From Silene conica (lineage: Eukaryota; Streptophyta; Magnoliopsida; Caryophyllales; Caryophyllaceae), in NCBI GenBank assembly GCA_029255685.2, contig CM055314.2, positions 71,560,815 through 71,624,814 of the forward strand: DNA of 64,000 nucleotides, given 5' to 3'. The position numbers were made by a program, and so were the translations under genes. Below, piece by piece: positions 46,368 to 58,254 of the stretch (position 1 is the stretch's first letter; every line of letters begins with the position of its first letter). The notes beneath the pieces were generated by a model, which was given only the letters and a program-made list of their open reading frames with translations, ran no database searches and had not been told where the DNA came from.

Positions 46368-47547
46368 TGTAGGAAATAATTTCTTAAATTAATTATAAAA
46401 GTATTAATCTAATTAATAGTGCAAAGGATTATATCAAAAACGATTCAATAAAACCTTATTTGCAAGAATTAAACAGTTAAAAATATAGAGATAACCTTTA
46501 GTCCTATATGAGATCACAAATTCTCATTTGCGACGGCGATATCCGTCACAAGCTTGTGACGGATACCGTTTCCTCTCATAAAATACCCACTTTTTCTCTC
46601 TCTCTGACACTATTCATGTGGTCCCTTTTCTCCACTAACTCATTTTGTATCCATTTTATCTCACAAAATATCCGTTACAAATGGTGACCCGTCACAAGCA
46701 AGACTTACTAATATGAGATTGGCCTAAGAACAACCTAGTATAAACCCAAACTTCAAGGTAGAAGTTCTCCTTAGATTGCACCCAAGATGACCGAGAAAGA
46801 TCTTTCAAAGCTCCACCTAAATTACTATTAATTTAAGAGGATTTGTTTTGGGATTAAAGATGATAAACTGATCAAGGAAAACAAGAGAGAAAAACAACTC
46901 TTTTTCTGTCCATGTACCACACGGCCGGAATCCCTTATTATAGGGGTTTGGTTTGTGTTGGTATTGTACTTCTAATAGGTAACCTTCTTATTTTATATTA
47001 CCCTAAGTTAGTTTCCTTATTCCGAACTTTCTTAAAATATCATACATATTTTAATATATATTTTCGAAACTAAATATCTTATATTAAGTTCGATATTTTC
47101 GGTGTAGAATTATAATTCCCGGAGAATATTAATTAATTATCTTATAATTAATTAACCCAATTATATTATTCTAAAATATCATATATTAATATATAATTAA
47201 TAAATATAACATTTATATATATTTGTTAGAATTAACATTTAATTCATTTCTCCTAATTATTATTTAATCATATTAAATGTTTATCATCTACTTAACTACA
47301 TTTAGCTAAGTTTAGTATTTACGTAATTATATCAATATATAATCACATTTCTCAGTACTATCCTATAGGTGTGACCTTTAGGGATCAGCTGATTATCGCT
47401 ATCATATGACAGTAACGTCAAACTTCTAGTGAGTCAATCATTGCCTATAAACATTAACCAACTGATTAATATACTAAGTATCCCTGTGTGATCCTGTAAA
47501 AGATTTATTCAAATAATCACACACTGTGGAGGACATTTACTCCAACA
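46368..47547 (-). repeat. 3' LTR of Copia A
   Basis: Starts TGTAGGAAATAATT and ends GACATTTACTCCAACA, followed by the polypurine complement ATCTCCCACTTG. The preceding five bases are GCAAG. It holds the MITE at 46515 and the block shared by three Copia LTRs at 47361-47384. Confidence 0.82.
46515..46710 (+). mobile_element. Mutator-like MITE, 196 bp, copy 3, inside the Copia A LTR
   Basis: Same length and orientation as the copy at 36394, with few differences. Perfect 9-bp duplication ATATGAGAT (46506-46514 and 46711-46719). Confidence 0.92.
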
Positions 47548-48319
47548 ATCTCCCACTTGTCCTACAAGTGTTTGCGATTACGATTCTCATATCCATAAAT
47601 TATTCTCCCACTCAATGGAAGACAAATTGCAAAGTCTCACCTTACAAGGTCGTATCTCCCAAGTAATCATATCAAGAGTGGTTTCCTCGACTAGAGAGTA
47701 ACATAACTGATACGAATTATATTCGAGCATGGTCATGCGTTTAAGTTACTACTCCTCGAGTGGCCCTGAGAAATATATATTTAAAACCTGATAAAGGCTG
47801 GATATCCTTGACTTATAACCTGCCGATTGAAGCACAATGTGAAATGGCCCAGTAAAAATCCGATTGGCCTCCTTTTACAATGCGACCTAGGATAGAAACC
47901 TAAACCACCCAAAAACTGTCTATATCGCAAGAAATAAGCAATGGTCAAAAGAACCGACTTTAGGAATCACATTAGACGTCCCATCCACGACCAGACACCT
48001 AATGTATCTTAACATTTAGGACTCTATATTGTGGTCACTATGTCCTAAGCGATATCAGATACCCATATTTGTTATTGATCAGTCAAACGCTTGACTTATG
48101 GAATATTGAACCATCCATCCTTCAACTAACAAAATAATCACCTGAGTCGTTATCAGCTCATATTGGTGTTTACGGACAAAAACAAACATATAAAGTAAAA
48201 CAGTTCACTTTGTGGTGTGCAAAATTGTTATACAATCCACATGGAATACAATATAAAGAAATTCAATGATTTTATTAAGTAATAATTTGAAATGATCAAT
48301 ATCAATCAAATAATGTTTA
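47548..48319 (-). other. Non-coding 3' internal region of Copia A
   Basis: No open frame. It is similar along its length to 53023-53265 plus 54363-54984 of Copia B, including GAGAGTAAC.TAACTGA and CGAGTGGCCCTGAGAAAT. This shows the uninterrupted form of the site where a CACTA MITE sits in B. Confidence 0.75.
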
Positions 48320-50427
48320 TTACAACTCTGGAACACGTTTTATCTTCATGGATGAGATGTGCCCTTCATGTTTATTATGCGGTAGTGCCTTAGTCAGCGG
48401 ATCTGCAATATTGTTATCCGTTCCAATCTTGCACAACGCTATCTCATTTTGCTCCACGTAATCTCTTATCAGATGAGCTTTTCTGAGTACATGTCTAGAT
48501 TTGTTGCTAGACTTAAGCTCTTTAGCCTGGAAGATGGCACCATTGTTATCACAATAAAGGGTGATTGAATCTTTCATACTAGGTACTACCTTTAGTCCTT
48601 GTAATAAATAACGCATCCAAATAGCCTCCTTTGCAGCTTCGGAAGCTGCCAAGTACTCAGACTCTGTTGTAGAATCTGCTGTAACGCTCTGCTTAGAACT
48701 CTTCCAGCTGACTGCTCCACCATTAAGAGTAAAGACAAAACCCGACTGAGATTTGGAATCATCACGATCGGTTTGGAAACTAGCATCTGTGTAACCTTTA
48801 GCGCATAGCTCCGTGTCTCCACCATATATCTGGGCCCAATCCTTAGTCCTTCGTATGTACTTAAGGATGTTCTTGACGGCCATCCTGTGACTTTCACCTG
48901 AATTGTTTTGGTAACGGCTGACCATACTCAATGCATATGCCACGTCAGAACATGTGCACATCATGGCATACATGATCGATCCTACTGCAGAAGCATAAGG
49001 TATCCGACTCATGTGTTTAGTTTCTTCCGGTGTTGGAGGTGATTGAGTCTTACTCAGATGCACCCCATGAACAATAGGAACGTAACCCCTCTTGGAGTTT
49101 GTCATACCGAATTAGTCAAGAATCTTATCAATATAATCTTCTTGACTTAATGCTAACATCCTTTTCGATCTATCTCTATAGATACGGATTCCTAGAATCC
49201 TCCATGCCTCACCCAAATATTTCATTTTGAAATGGTTCTTTAACCATGTCTTAACCGACGAGAGCATGGGAATGTTGTTTCCAATCAGTAGTATGTCATC
49301 TACATACAATACTAGGAACACAATTTTGCTCCCACTTGACTTGATATATAAACATGGTTCTTCTACACTTCGAATGAATCCGTTCTGTTATATCACGTCA
49401 TCAAAACGATGATTCCAACTCCGTGATGCTTGATTAAGTCCATAAATGGAACGCTTAAGCTTGCACACTTTCTTAGGATGTTTAGGATCGATGAAACCCT
49501 CAGGCTGTATCATATACAATTCTTCTTCCAAAAACCCGTTTAGGAAGGCTGTTTTCACATCCATTTGCCAAATCTCATAATCATAAAATGCGGCTATCGC
49601 TAAGACAATTCGAATAGATCTATGCATTACGACTGGAGAAAGTATCTCATCATAGTGCAACCCGTGTACTTGAGTGAAACCTTTTGCCACCAATCGTGCT
49701 TTATAAACACCCGGTTGTCCATCTAATGCACGCTTTATCTTATAAAGCCATTTGCACTGAAGTGGTCTTACCTTTTTCAAGCAAATCAACCAAATCCCAT
49801 ACTTGATTCTCTTGCATGGAATCTATTTAGGATTGCATGGCTTCAAGCCATAGCTTAGAGTCGGAACAGGTCATGGCTTCTTTGTAGGTAGCTGGTTCGT
49901 TACTCTCAGGGAGTAAAATGGTTTCTACACCACCTTCCTCAACCATACCAATGTATCGGTCTGGGGGGTGAGAAACTCGAACCGACCTCCTAGGTTCCTC
50001 TGGAATGGCTACCATAACAGATGTGGAAGGAACACTTTCTTCCATCACACTGTTGGTTTCTGGTTCTTGAAGCTCCGACAGATCAAAAGTTCTACTACTC
50101 TGTTTGTTCGAGAGAAACTCTTTCTGTAAAAACTTCGCACTGACCGCAACAAACACTCTTTGTTCGGTAGGGGAATAAAAGTAGTGACCAAAAATTCATT
50201 TTGGATAACCTACAAAGTAAGTCTTGACCGTCGTGGGCTTAGCTTGTCTTCGTGTCTCCACTTGACATAAACTTCACAGCCCCAAACCCGAATAAAAGAC
50301 AAGTCAGGAACTTTTCCTTTCCACATCTCATATGGAGTCTTGTCCGCTGCTTTAGTCGGATTTCGGTTAAGTATTAGAGTAGCCGATTGAAGAGCAAATC
50401 CCCATAATGAATTAGACACAACCGTGT
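48320..50427 (-). CDS. pol: Copia A pol, RNase H to integrase C-terminus (broken)
   Basis: From right to left on the minus strand: the end of integrase (MWKGKVPDLSFIRVWGCEVYV), the linker with EEPRRSVRVSHPPDRYIG, RT (QMDVKTAFLNGFLEEELYM, YVDDILLIGN) and RNase H (YTDASFQTDRDDSKSQSGF, DNNGAIFQAKELKSSNKSRH, DNNIADPLTKALP). Highly similar to Copia B but with more breaks. Confidence 0.88.
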
Positions 50428-51439
50428 TGTAACATCCCAATATTTCGAGACTTGGAAGTTTAAAGATTTTAATTTCAAGTTCGAGAAATAATTTATATTT
50501 CGTAAATTGTGGAATTTCATTTAAATAACTGATTAATTTATGTGAGAATATTTTAAAGGATTTAAATAAGATTTCATTTAATTGCGTAATTTACGTCTTA
50601 GCAATTTAATTTCATAGTCCGGAAATATTTATATCGTCTTAAGTTTATAGTTACCTTAAGTCGGTGTTTTTAGCTTAAACCGTCTGAAAACTTGTCTTAT
50701 GGGCCTAACTTGTTAATGGACCCATTTTCCCTCTTTTTCCTCACAAAACCCTAACCCCACCATCTTCTACCTCCCTCCTTCATTTCATTTTTCAGATTTG
50801 TAACAAACACCATTTTTATCACTTTTTCACCTCCAACCTTCAAATGCTCATAAAACCTTCATTTCTTATCCGATTGGGACGATTTTCGCGGCCACGGATT
50901 CCTCTTCTCGCCCTCCATCTTTCTAGGTAAGAATTTCTCCAAAATAATTCCGTCTTATATTCTGGCCGTTACCCTAAGGTCACGTTTTTCGAGGTTTAAG
51001 AATGTTTGTTGTGTTTCTAGCGCGGACTCGGACAATGGAATAGCTTGGAGTCGGAATCTTGGGGATTTGAAGAGTTATAAGGTGACGATAATGAGAAACT
51101 CGGCCTTATTGTGAATATTAGCATTTTTGATGTTTAATATGGTTTAAGTTTCTGAAATTTCATGTATTTATTGTTATTTGCACTTAGTAACATGTTAGGA
51201 ATGATCTTACTTGAGGATTATATGCTTACTTGATGTTTCATATGAGTAATGGTTTAATTTCTGAAATTCATGTTTTGCGACGGATACAAAGTATATTCAT
51301 ATTGAGGATTGTTATGGGGTTAATTGCTGATAGATAGTGTTATTGGTTGATTTATGATAATGGGTAAACAATTGTTGTTGTTAATTTAGAGGTTTGAGAT
51401 CGATTTGTTTTGAATTGCATTTGTTAGAGAATTGTCGAT

Positions 51440-51860
51440 TTTGCGTATAGCGGCCTCTGAGCCGGCAGGCTGACCGGCAGCCGGTCGGCCGACTCAGAGT
51501 CGCTGTGTTGAATTTTTGATTGTTCAGAAATTGGGAAAGGTTTCTGAGCCGGTCAGTCGGCCGCCGGTCGACCGGCTCAGGATCCTTCTTGGTGTTTTTC
51601 AAAGTTTTCAAAAGGCATGGGAAGTGACTCCCAGCCGGCAGGCCGGCAGCCGGTACACCGGCTGAGAGTCACTCCTCGTGTTAAGTTTTTGAAGTTGGCT
51701 ATTGGGGAAGGGACTCCCAGCCGGCCGGCCGGCGGACGGTCCACCGGCTGAGAGCCTCTTCTCCTTGATTTTTAGACGGTTGATTGGCTTGGGAAGGGAC
51801 TCCCAGCCGGTGGACCGGCAGACGGTCCAGGACCGGCTGAGAGCCCCTGTTCCCATTGTT
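51440..51860 (+). repeat. Tandem array, about 86 bp, five copies, palindromic CCGGC blocks
   Basis: Units begin near 51452, 51546, 51632, 51718 and 51804. Each has a GAGCCGGC/CAGCCGGC start, GGCCGGC and ACCGGCTGAGAG blocks and an AT-richer tail. The blocks can pair within and between units. Part of the long LTR. Confidence 0.88.
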
Positions 51861-52021
51861 TTGTTTTTAACTTTCAAACGGTTATTCGGTTTTGATTGAA
51901 ACTCGTTTCTTGTACCTTTGATGTGTGTTTGAGGTCCCCGGAGGATGGGCGACACTATATTGGGTTCGGGAATGGAGTGAGGATAGAGACCCCCCGGTCG
52001 GGTAACCGAAAGGGAAACCGG

Positions 52022-53022
52022 TGTTGGGAATAAAACGCGTATTCGCCCTAAACTTGCAGGATTATAATGAAAAATACAATCGTGAATATGGTCATAAGAT
52101 TAAAAAGATAAGAAAAGAAGTACAACCTTTAGTCCTCGCGCAAAAGGCCTAAGAACAGGAATTAACACAAATTCCCTCCTATAACTTGCACCCAAGACTT
52201 AGTATGAGACGTGGCCGCGTGTGCTAGAAATCCTCTCCAACTGCCTTGCAATATTGGGAGAGTTATTGAGTTTTAGATGTGAGATCTGAGGTTTTGGGAG
52301 AAGAATGCTCTCAAAACCCTAATTTTTACCTTGAGATTATTTGACAGTGCAACAAGAGTCGTCTACATAAGGAGAAGGACTCTCCTTATGTAGCCTCTAG
52401 GTTTCGGCCGAAATTTGATGTCAGGTAGGAGTGGGCTTTCCACTCTTTCCTTATTCCAATGCGTGATTCGACCCATTTAGCTTTAAGTTGTTCGCGGTAT
52501 TTTTAATTATAAATCGTAACATGTTATCAGATATTAATACAGTCGATATATTAATAACGGTCTGATAAAATACGATATTGTATAATTACCCAAATTAATA
52601 TAACTGTTTATATTAATACGCGAATACAATATTTAATTAAATATAACTGTTTATATTTAATTTACGAATTAATCATGTAATCCGTATTAGCTAAAATTAT
52701 TTAATCCGTATTAAATAATAATCTCAACATCTTATTGACTGATTTAGTAGTCAATACCTCTGACTAACTGTTTAGTCATATCCGGCAAAATGTGACTGTA
52801 TTTTCATACCTTCACATCTCTCAAACGTGTCCTATAGGTGTGACGTATAGGGACCAGTTGACCACCGCCATCCGTATGACAATAACGTCAAACTTATCTA
52901 GCAAACCAACCGTTATTGATAAACGTGGATCAACTGGTAATAATACTGAAGTATGCCCTTGTGATCCTTAAAGAGATTTAATAAGTCATTGTACTTAATT
53001 GTCAAGGACACCAGCCCCAACA
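52022..53022 (-). repeat. 3' LTR of Copia B
   Basis: Begins TGTTGGGAATAAAACGCG and ends ACACCAGCCCCAACA, followed by the polypurine complement ATCTCCCACTTGTCC. The shared block TCCTATAGGTGTGACGTATA starts at 52830. Confidence 0.95.
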
Positions 53023-53120
53023 ATCTCCCACTTGTCCGTACAAGGGTATGTGCAATGACGTTATCACACTACATGTGGAGGACACAAGCTCCAACAAACT
53101 CCCACTTGTCCGTACAAGTG
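53023..53120 (-). repeat. Duplicated polypurine/LTR junction in Copia B
   Basis: Two consecutive junction-like units. CCCCAACA|ATCTCCCACTTGTCC lies at the real LTR edge. At about 53079-53110 GGAGGACACAAGCTCCAACA is followed by AACTCCCACTTGTCC. The second resembles the LTR edge of Copia A (GGAGGACATTTACTCCAACA). Confidence 0.75.
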
Positions 53121-53518
53121 TAGGTGCGATAACCGAATCTCATATCCTTTTAAAATTTCTCCCACTCAATGTAAGACAATTTGCAAATCCGCATTCGCAA
53201 AGGTCGTATCTCACAAGCGATCTGTATCAAGAGTGGTTTCCCCGACTAGAGAGTAACTTAACTGACACTACTACAAAAAAGGCGAAAGACACCTGTTGAA
53301 AAAGGCCTTAGACACCTGTTATAAACAGGTGTCTAGGTCATAGGTGTCTTTGGTTAAGAAACCTGTTGGAGGAACTGGTATCTTAGCTAACAATTAAAGA
53401 GACTTGTTTTTATTAATAACTGGTGTCTTTGACTTATACCTGTTATCAATTATGTCCGGTGTCTTATGTCCGGTGTCTTTGGCATAGTTCATTTATAAAA
53501 AAAAAAACTATACATGCA

Positions 53519-53580
53519 ATGGGATTCGAACCCACTACCAAAAGGATATTTAATGGCAGTACCATTGAGCCACAAGATAT
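53519..53580 (-). other. tRNA-like segment with A and B boxes inside the CACTA MITE
   Basis: On the minus strand an A-box-like TGGCTCAATGG (53562-53572) and a perfect B box GGTTCGAATCC (53522-53532) lie 29 nt apart, as in Pol III promoters. I could not fold a full cloverleaf by eye. It may be a tRNA relic or a SINE head. Confidence 0.45.
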
Positions 53581-53613
53581 TTACTGTAGATTTATTGGGA
53601 TAACATTTAATTA

Positions 53614-53709
53614 TCTACTTCCTCCATTTTTATATAATGTACCCATTTTATTAAAATACTACACTCATATATTCAACAAATGGGCACATTATATAAAAAC
53701 GGAGGATAG
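53614..53709. mobile_element. Stowaway MITE, 96 bp, inside the CACTA MITE
   Basis: TA duplication (53612-53613 and 53710-53711). The inverted arms TCCTCCATTTTTATATAATG and TCCTCCGTTTTTATATAATG match the Stowaway (mariner-derived) terminus CTCCCTCCGT. Confidence 0.85.
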
Positions 53710-54004
53710 TACTATTTATCAATATTTGGGGTCGCAAAAATCCGTCTTTTAAACCAATTTTTTTAAGTTTGGGGTAGCGGCTGCTACCCCTTGCTCTAAG
53801 GTGGGTTTGCCCCTGTCTATGACACCACTCTCATTTACACCCGGTGTCTTTGATATATTTAGGTAGATATTGATAATTATTATTTAAAGAATGTGTTAGG
53901 CGGTGGATTATGTTAAGTTAAGAGATAGAGGTATACATGTATTACTCGGTGAATCTAGTAGAATTAATTAAACAATATATTATTTAAGAATAATTTATTA
54001 TTAT

Positions 54005-54250
54005 TAGTTATTAAATAAATTGTAAATTAATATATAGGAAACCGGATTCTGGAGGACAGGTTTCTTAGTTATTAAATAAAATGAAAATTAATATATAGGA
54101 AACCGGATTCTGGAGAACAGGTTTCTTTGTTATTAAATAAATTGAAAATTAATATATAGGAAACCGGATTTTGGAGGACAGGTTTCTTAGTTATTAATAA
54201 ATTGAAAATTAAAATATAGGAAACCAGATTCTGAAGGACAGGTTTCTTAT
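54005..54250 (+). repeat. Tandem repeat, about 61 bp, four copies, in the CACTA MITE
   Basis: Each unit holds TAGGAAACCGGATTCTGGAG, then ACAGGTTTCTTAGTTATTAA. GGAAACC and GGTTTC within a unit are inverted relative to each other. Confidence 0.88.
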
Positions 54251-54362
54251 TTAAACATTGCAAACTTGTTATATTAAATCACCGGTGTCTTACGTTAAGA
54301 AATCTGTTAGAAAAAAAACAGGTGTCTTATAATCGATGTCTTAGGCCTTTTTTGTAGTAGTG

Positions 54363-54984
54363 TGATAAAACGAATCTGTATTCGAGCATGGCCATGCATT
54401 TCAGTTACTACTCCTCGAGTGGCCCTGAGAAATGATAAAATCCTGATAAGGGTTTGGATATTTCCCTCAACTCGAATCCTGCCGATATCGCCCAGCATGA
54501 AATAACCCAGAAAAAATCCTCTTGGCCCCTGTTACGGTGACCGTGGGAAAGAAACCAAAGTTACCCAAAATCTGTCTTAATCTCAAGAGACAGTTGAAGG
54601 TCAAAAGACTCGACTCTAAGGAACACTATGGAGGTCCTATCCACGACCAGGCACCCAATGTTATAAAACATTTAGGACTCCATAACGTTGTCACGGGGTG
54701 TCCTACGAGATATCCGTATAACTCGCCTTTGTGATTGGTCAGTCATCCACGTGACTTATGGCTCGTTGAACCCACCATCAACCAACGTCACAAAATGATT
54801 ACCTGAGTTATCAGCTCAAGTGGGTAATCAAGGACCAAAACGATGTAATGTTAATCAGTTCACTTTGTGGTGTTCAAAATTGGCGTACAATTCCACATGA
54901 AAAACAAAACATTTTATATCATAACAATAAGGTTGAATAGAGTACACGAGAAAATGAATTATTACATGAATTCATAAAAGAGTA
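54363..54984 (-). other. Non-coding 3' internal region of Copia B
   Basis: Continues the region before the CACTA MITE. It is similar to 47715-48319 of Copia A and has no open frame of note. Confidence 0.65.
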
Positions 54985-57900
54985 CTACAACTTAGGAACA
55001 CATCCAATTCCCATGGAATGAATGTGCCCTTCATGCTTATCACGTGGTAATGCTTTTGTGAGAGGATCAGCTATGTTGTCATCCGTAGCTATCTTATCAA
55101 TGAATATCTCCTTTTGCTCCACGTAATCTCTGATTAGATGAGCTTTCCGTTGTACATGTCTAGCCTTGCTGCTAGACTTATGCTCCTTAGCTTGGAAGAT
55201 GGCACCGCTATTGTCACAATAAACGGTGATTGGGTCATTCGAACTAGGCACTACCGAGAGTCCTTGTAAGAATTGACGCATCCATATTGCTTCCTTAGCT
55301 GCTTCCGATGCGGCATAGTACTCGGACTCAGTCGTAGAATCTGCTGTAACACTCTGTTTAGAACTTTTCCAGCTGACAGCAGTGCCATTAAGAGTAAAAA
55401 CGAATCCAGACTGAGATTTCGAGTCATCTCGATCCGTTTGGAAGCTAGCATCTGCGTAACCCATGGCGCAGAGCGTTGAGTCGCCTCCGTAAGTCAATCC
55501 CCAATCTTTAGTCCTCCGTAGGTACTTAAGAATGTTTTTCACGGCCATTCAGTGTTGTTCACCTGGATGAGCTTGGAATCGACTTGTCATACTCAATGCA
55601 TATGCAACGTCAGGACGTGTGCATATCATGGCATACATGATCGATCCTATTGCCGAAGCATAAGGAATCCGACTCATGCGCTCTTTCTCTTCCAGTGACT
55701 TAGCTTCTTGAGTCTTGCTCAAGTGAAGCCCAGGAGTCATAGGAAGGAACCCTTTCTTGGAGTTCGTCATGCTGAATCTCTCCAGAATCTTCTCTATATA
55801 AGACTCCTGACGGAGAGACAACATCCGTCGTGATCTATCCCTGTAGATACGGATGCCCAAAATTCTTTGTGCCTCTCCCAGATCTTTCATCTGGAAATGG
55901 TTTTTCAACCATGCTTTAACCGAAGATAAGAGAGGTATGTCATTCCCAATCAAGAGTATGTCGTCGACATACAGTACTAGGAATACAATCTTGCTCCCAC
56001 TCGACTTGATATAGAGACATGGTTCCTCGACTGATCGAATGAACCCATTCTCTTTTATCACTTGGTCGAAGCGATGATTCCAACTCCGCGATGCTTGCTT
56101 AAGTCCATAGATGGAACGCTTAAGCTTGCAAACTTTCTTAGGATGTTCTGGATCAATAAAACCCTCGGGTTGTACCATGTACAACTCTTCCTCCAAATAA
56201 CCGTTTAAGAAGGCGGTTTTAACGTCCATTTGCCATATTTCATAATCATGAAATGCGGCGATCGCTAAGATAATCCGAATGGAACGTAGCATGACTACAG
56301 GTGCAAAGATCTCATCATAGTGCAAGCCTGGCACTTGAGTGAAACCTTTAGCAACTAGTCTAGCTTTGTGGATATCTTGTTGTCCTTCCACGGCATGCTT
56401 TATCTTGTAAAGCCATTTGCATTGAAGGGGACGTACCTTTGCAGGTAGGTCCACAAGATCCCACACGTTGTTCTCACACATGGAGTCCATCTCGGATTGC
56501 ATGGCTTCTAGCCACAGCTTTGAGTCAGAACTAGTCATGGCACCTTTATAGGTTTTGGGTTCATTACCCTCTAGGAGTAAGACGTCATCTGTATCATGTT
56601 CCTCGACCATACCAATGTATCTGTCCGGTGGAATAGAGACTCTTCCCGACCTCCTAGGTTCCTCAGGGATATCTACCGCAGCCTCGGTTGAAGGAACTGT
56701 TTCCTCCAATGGTTGCTCGGTAGTTGGTTCTTGAACCTCCGATAACTCGAAGGTTCTATTACTCGACTTGTTCTCGAGAAATTCTTTCTCCAAGAACGTC
56801 GCACTAGCCGCAACAAAAACACGTTGTTCGGTTGGCGAGTAGAAGTAATGACCAAAAGTTCCCTTTGGATAGCCTATAAAGTATGTCTTGACCGATCGCG
56901 GGCCGAGCTTATCCTCGTGTCTCCACTTGACATAAGCCTCGCAGCCCCAAACCCGAATAAAGGACAAGTTAGGGACCGTTCCCTTCCATAATTCGTATGG
57001 AGTCTTGTCAACAGCTTTAGACGGACTTCGGTTAAGTATTAGAGCGGCCGACAAAAGAGCATAGCCCCATAATGAATCAGACACAACGGTGTGACTCATC
57101 ATGGATCGAACCATATCAAGTAAAGTTCGATTTCTCCGTTCGGACACACCATTTAACTGTGGTGTTCCAGGTGGAGTCAACTGTAGCACGATCCCACAGT
57201 CTTTAAGGTGTTGATCAAACTCGTGGGAAAGATACTCACCACCACGATCCGAACGTAGTGCTTTAATCTTTCTACCCAGCTGGTTCTGTACCCGATTCTG
57301 GTATTCTTTGAACTTGTCAAAGGATTCACTTTTATGCTTCATTAAATAGACATAGCCATATCTACTTAAATCGTCCGTGAAAGTGATGAAATACCTATAG
57401 CCTTCTCGTGCGTTGATCGACATAGGGCCACATACGTCCGTATGTATGAGTCCTAATAGGTCGGCAGCGCGCATTCCAACACCTTTGAAGGAAATACGAG
57501 TCATTTTGCCAATGAGACATGATTCACACGTGCCATATGATTCGAAATCAAAGGGCGATATAGCTCCATTCTGTATGAGCTGTTTTACGCGTTTCTCATT
57601 TATGTGTCCCATACGACAATGCCATAGGTAAGTTTGATCTTTGTCACCTACCTTTAATCTCTTGTTATTCACATGTAATATCTCGGTAGTTTGATCTAAA
57701 ACATAAATTCCATTCATGGAAACTGCCTTGCCATAAATCATATTGTGTAAGGAGAAAATACAGCTATTATTCTCTATTACAAATGAAAAGCCGAGTTTGT
57801 CAAGCGCAGAAACTGAAATAATGTTTTTGGACAAACTAGGAACATAATAACAGTTATATAAAAATAACTCGAATCCACTTGGAAGCTGGATCACGTATGT

Positions 57901-58254
57901 TCCCTTCGAGACTGCAGCAACGCGTGCTCCATTCCCGACTCGCAGGTCCACCTCACCCTTGGTTAGGGGTTTTTGGTTTCGGAGGCCCTGCACATGATTA
58001 CATAGATGAGAACCACAACCAGTATCAAGTACCCAAGTTCCGCAACTTGCGTGGTTAATCTCAATCATGTGAATAAAAGAAGAAGAAGACATACCAACAG
58101 GAGTAACACGGCCTGCCTTAATGTCCTCGCGATACACGGGGGCATGAGCGCCTCCAATGCCCAGTCTTGTGGCAATGGTGACATTCCATGCTTGTATCCT
58201 TGCTCTTTGTCTTGCCCTGTGAGTTGCTCGACTCACCTGGCCCACTCTTAGCAA
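54985..58254 (-). CDS. pol: Copia B pol: protease, integrase, RT, RNase H
   Basis: Minus strand. Protease active site WVLDTGCGSHLC, GAG-pre-integrase (WHCRMGHINEKRV, CESCLIGK), integrase core (IHTDVCGPM, RSDRGGEYLS, PQLNGVSERRNR), the linker with RRSGRVSIPPDRYIG, RT (WQMDVKTAFLNGYLEEELYM, YVDDILLIGND) and RNase H (YADASFQTDRDDSKSQSGF, YCDNSGAIFQAKEHKSS, DDNIADPLTKALP). All Copia enzymatic domains and their catalytic residues can be recognised, with about one break in the region. Proteins of this element could in principle have served relatives such as the gag-only Copia; that is inference. Confidence 0.93.

Larger units (their letters stand above)
46368..50427 (-). mobile_element. Ty1/Copia element A, left segment (3' LTR and 3' part of pol), fossil
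   Basis: Minus-strand element inserted in the mariner gene. It contains the 3' LTR (46368-47547), a non-coding 3' internal region (47548-48319), and pol from RNase H back to integrase. It is then interrupted at 50428 by a long LTR and resumes at 63182. Copia B at 52022 is a close relative and gives the uninterrupted order. The coding region has several breaks; older than B. Confidence 0.9.
53266..54362. mobile_element. Non-autonomous CACTA element (1.1 kb) in Copia B
   Basis: Perfect inverted ends CACTACTACAAAAAAGGC (the last bases differ slightly), 3-bp duplication TGA (53263-53265 and 54363-54365). Subterminal motifs AGACACCTGTT/AACAGGTGTCT repeat in both orientations. There is no transposase. 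The empty site is visible in Copia A near 47715 (TAACTGATACGAATT). It contains a Stowaway MITE, a tRNA-like segment and a tandem array. Confidence 0.93.

Noticed and set aside
51440-51860. Regularly spaced palindromic repeats resembling a CRISPR array
   Set aside because: The context is a plant LTR; spacers are themselves repeated and no cas-like gene exists. It is an LTR tandem array.
53519-53580. A genuine tRNA gene
   Set aside because: A and B boxes are good, but no convincing acceptor and anticodon stems were found by eye; kept only as tRNA-like.
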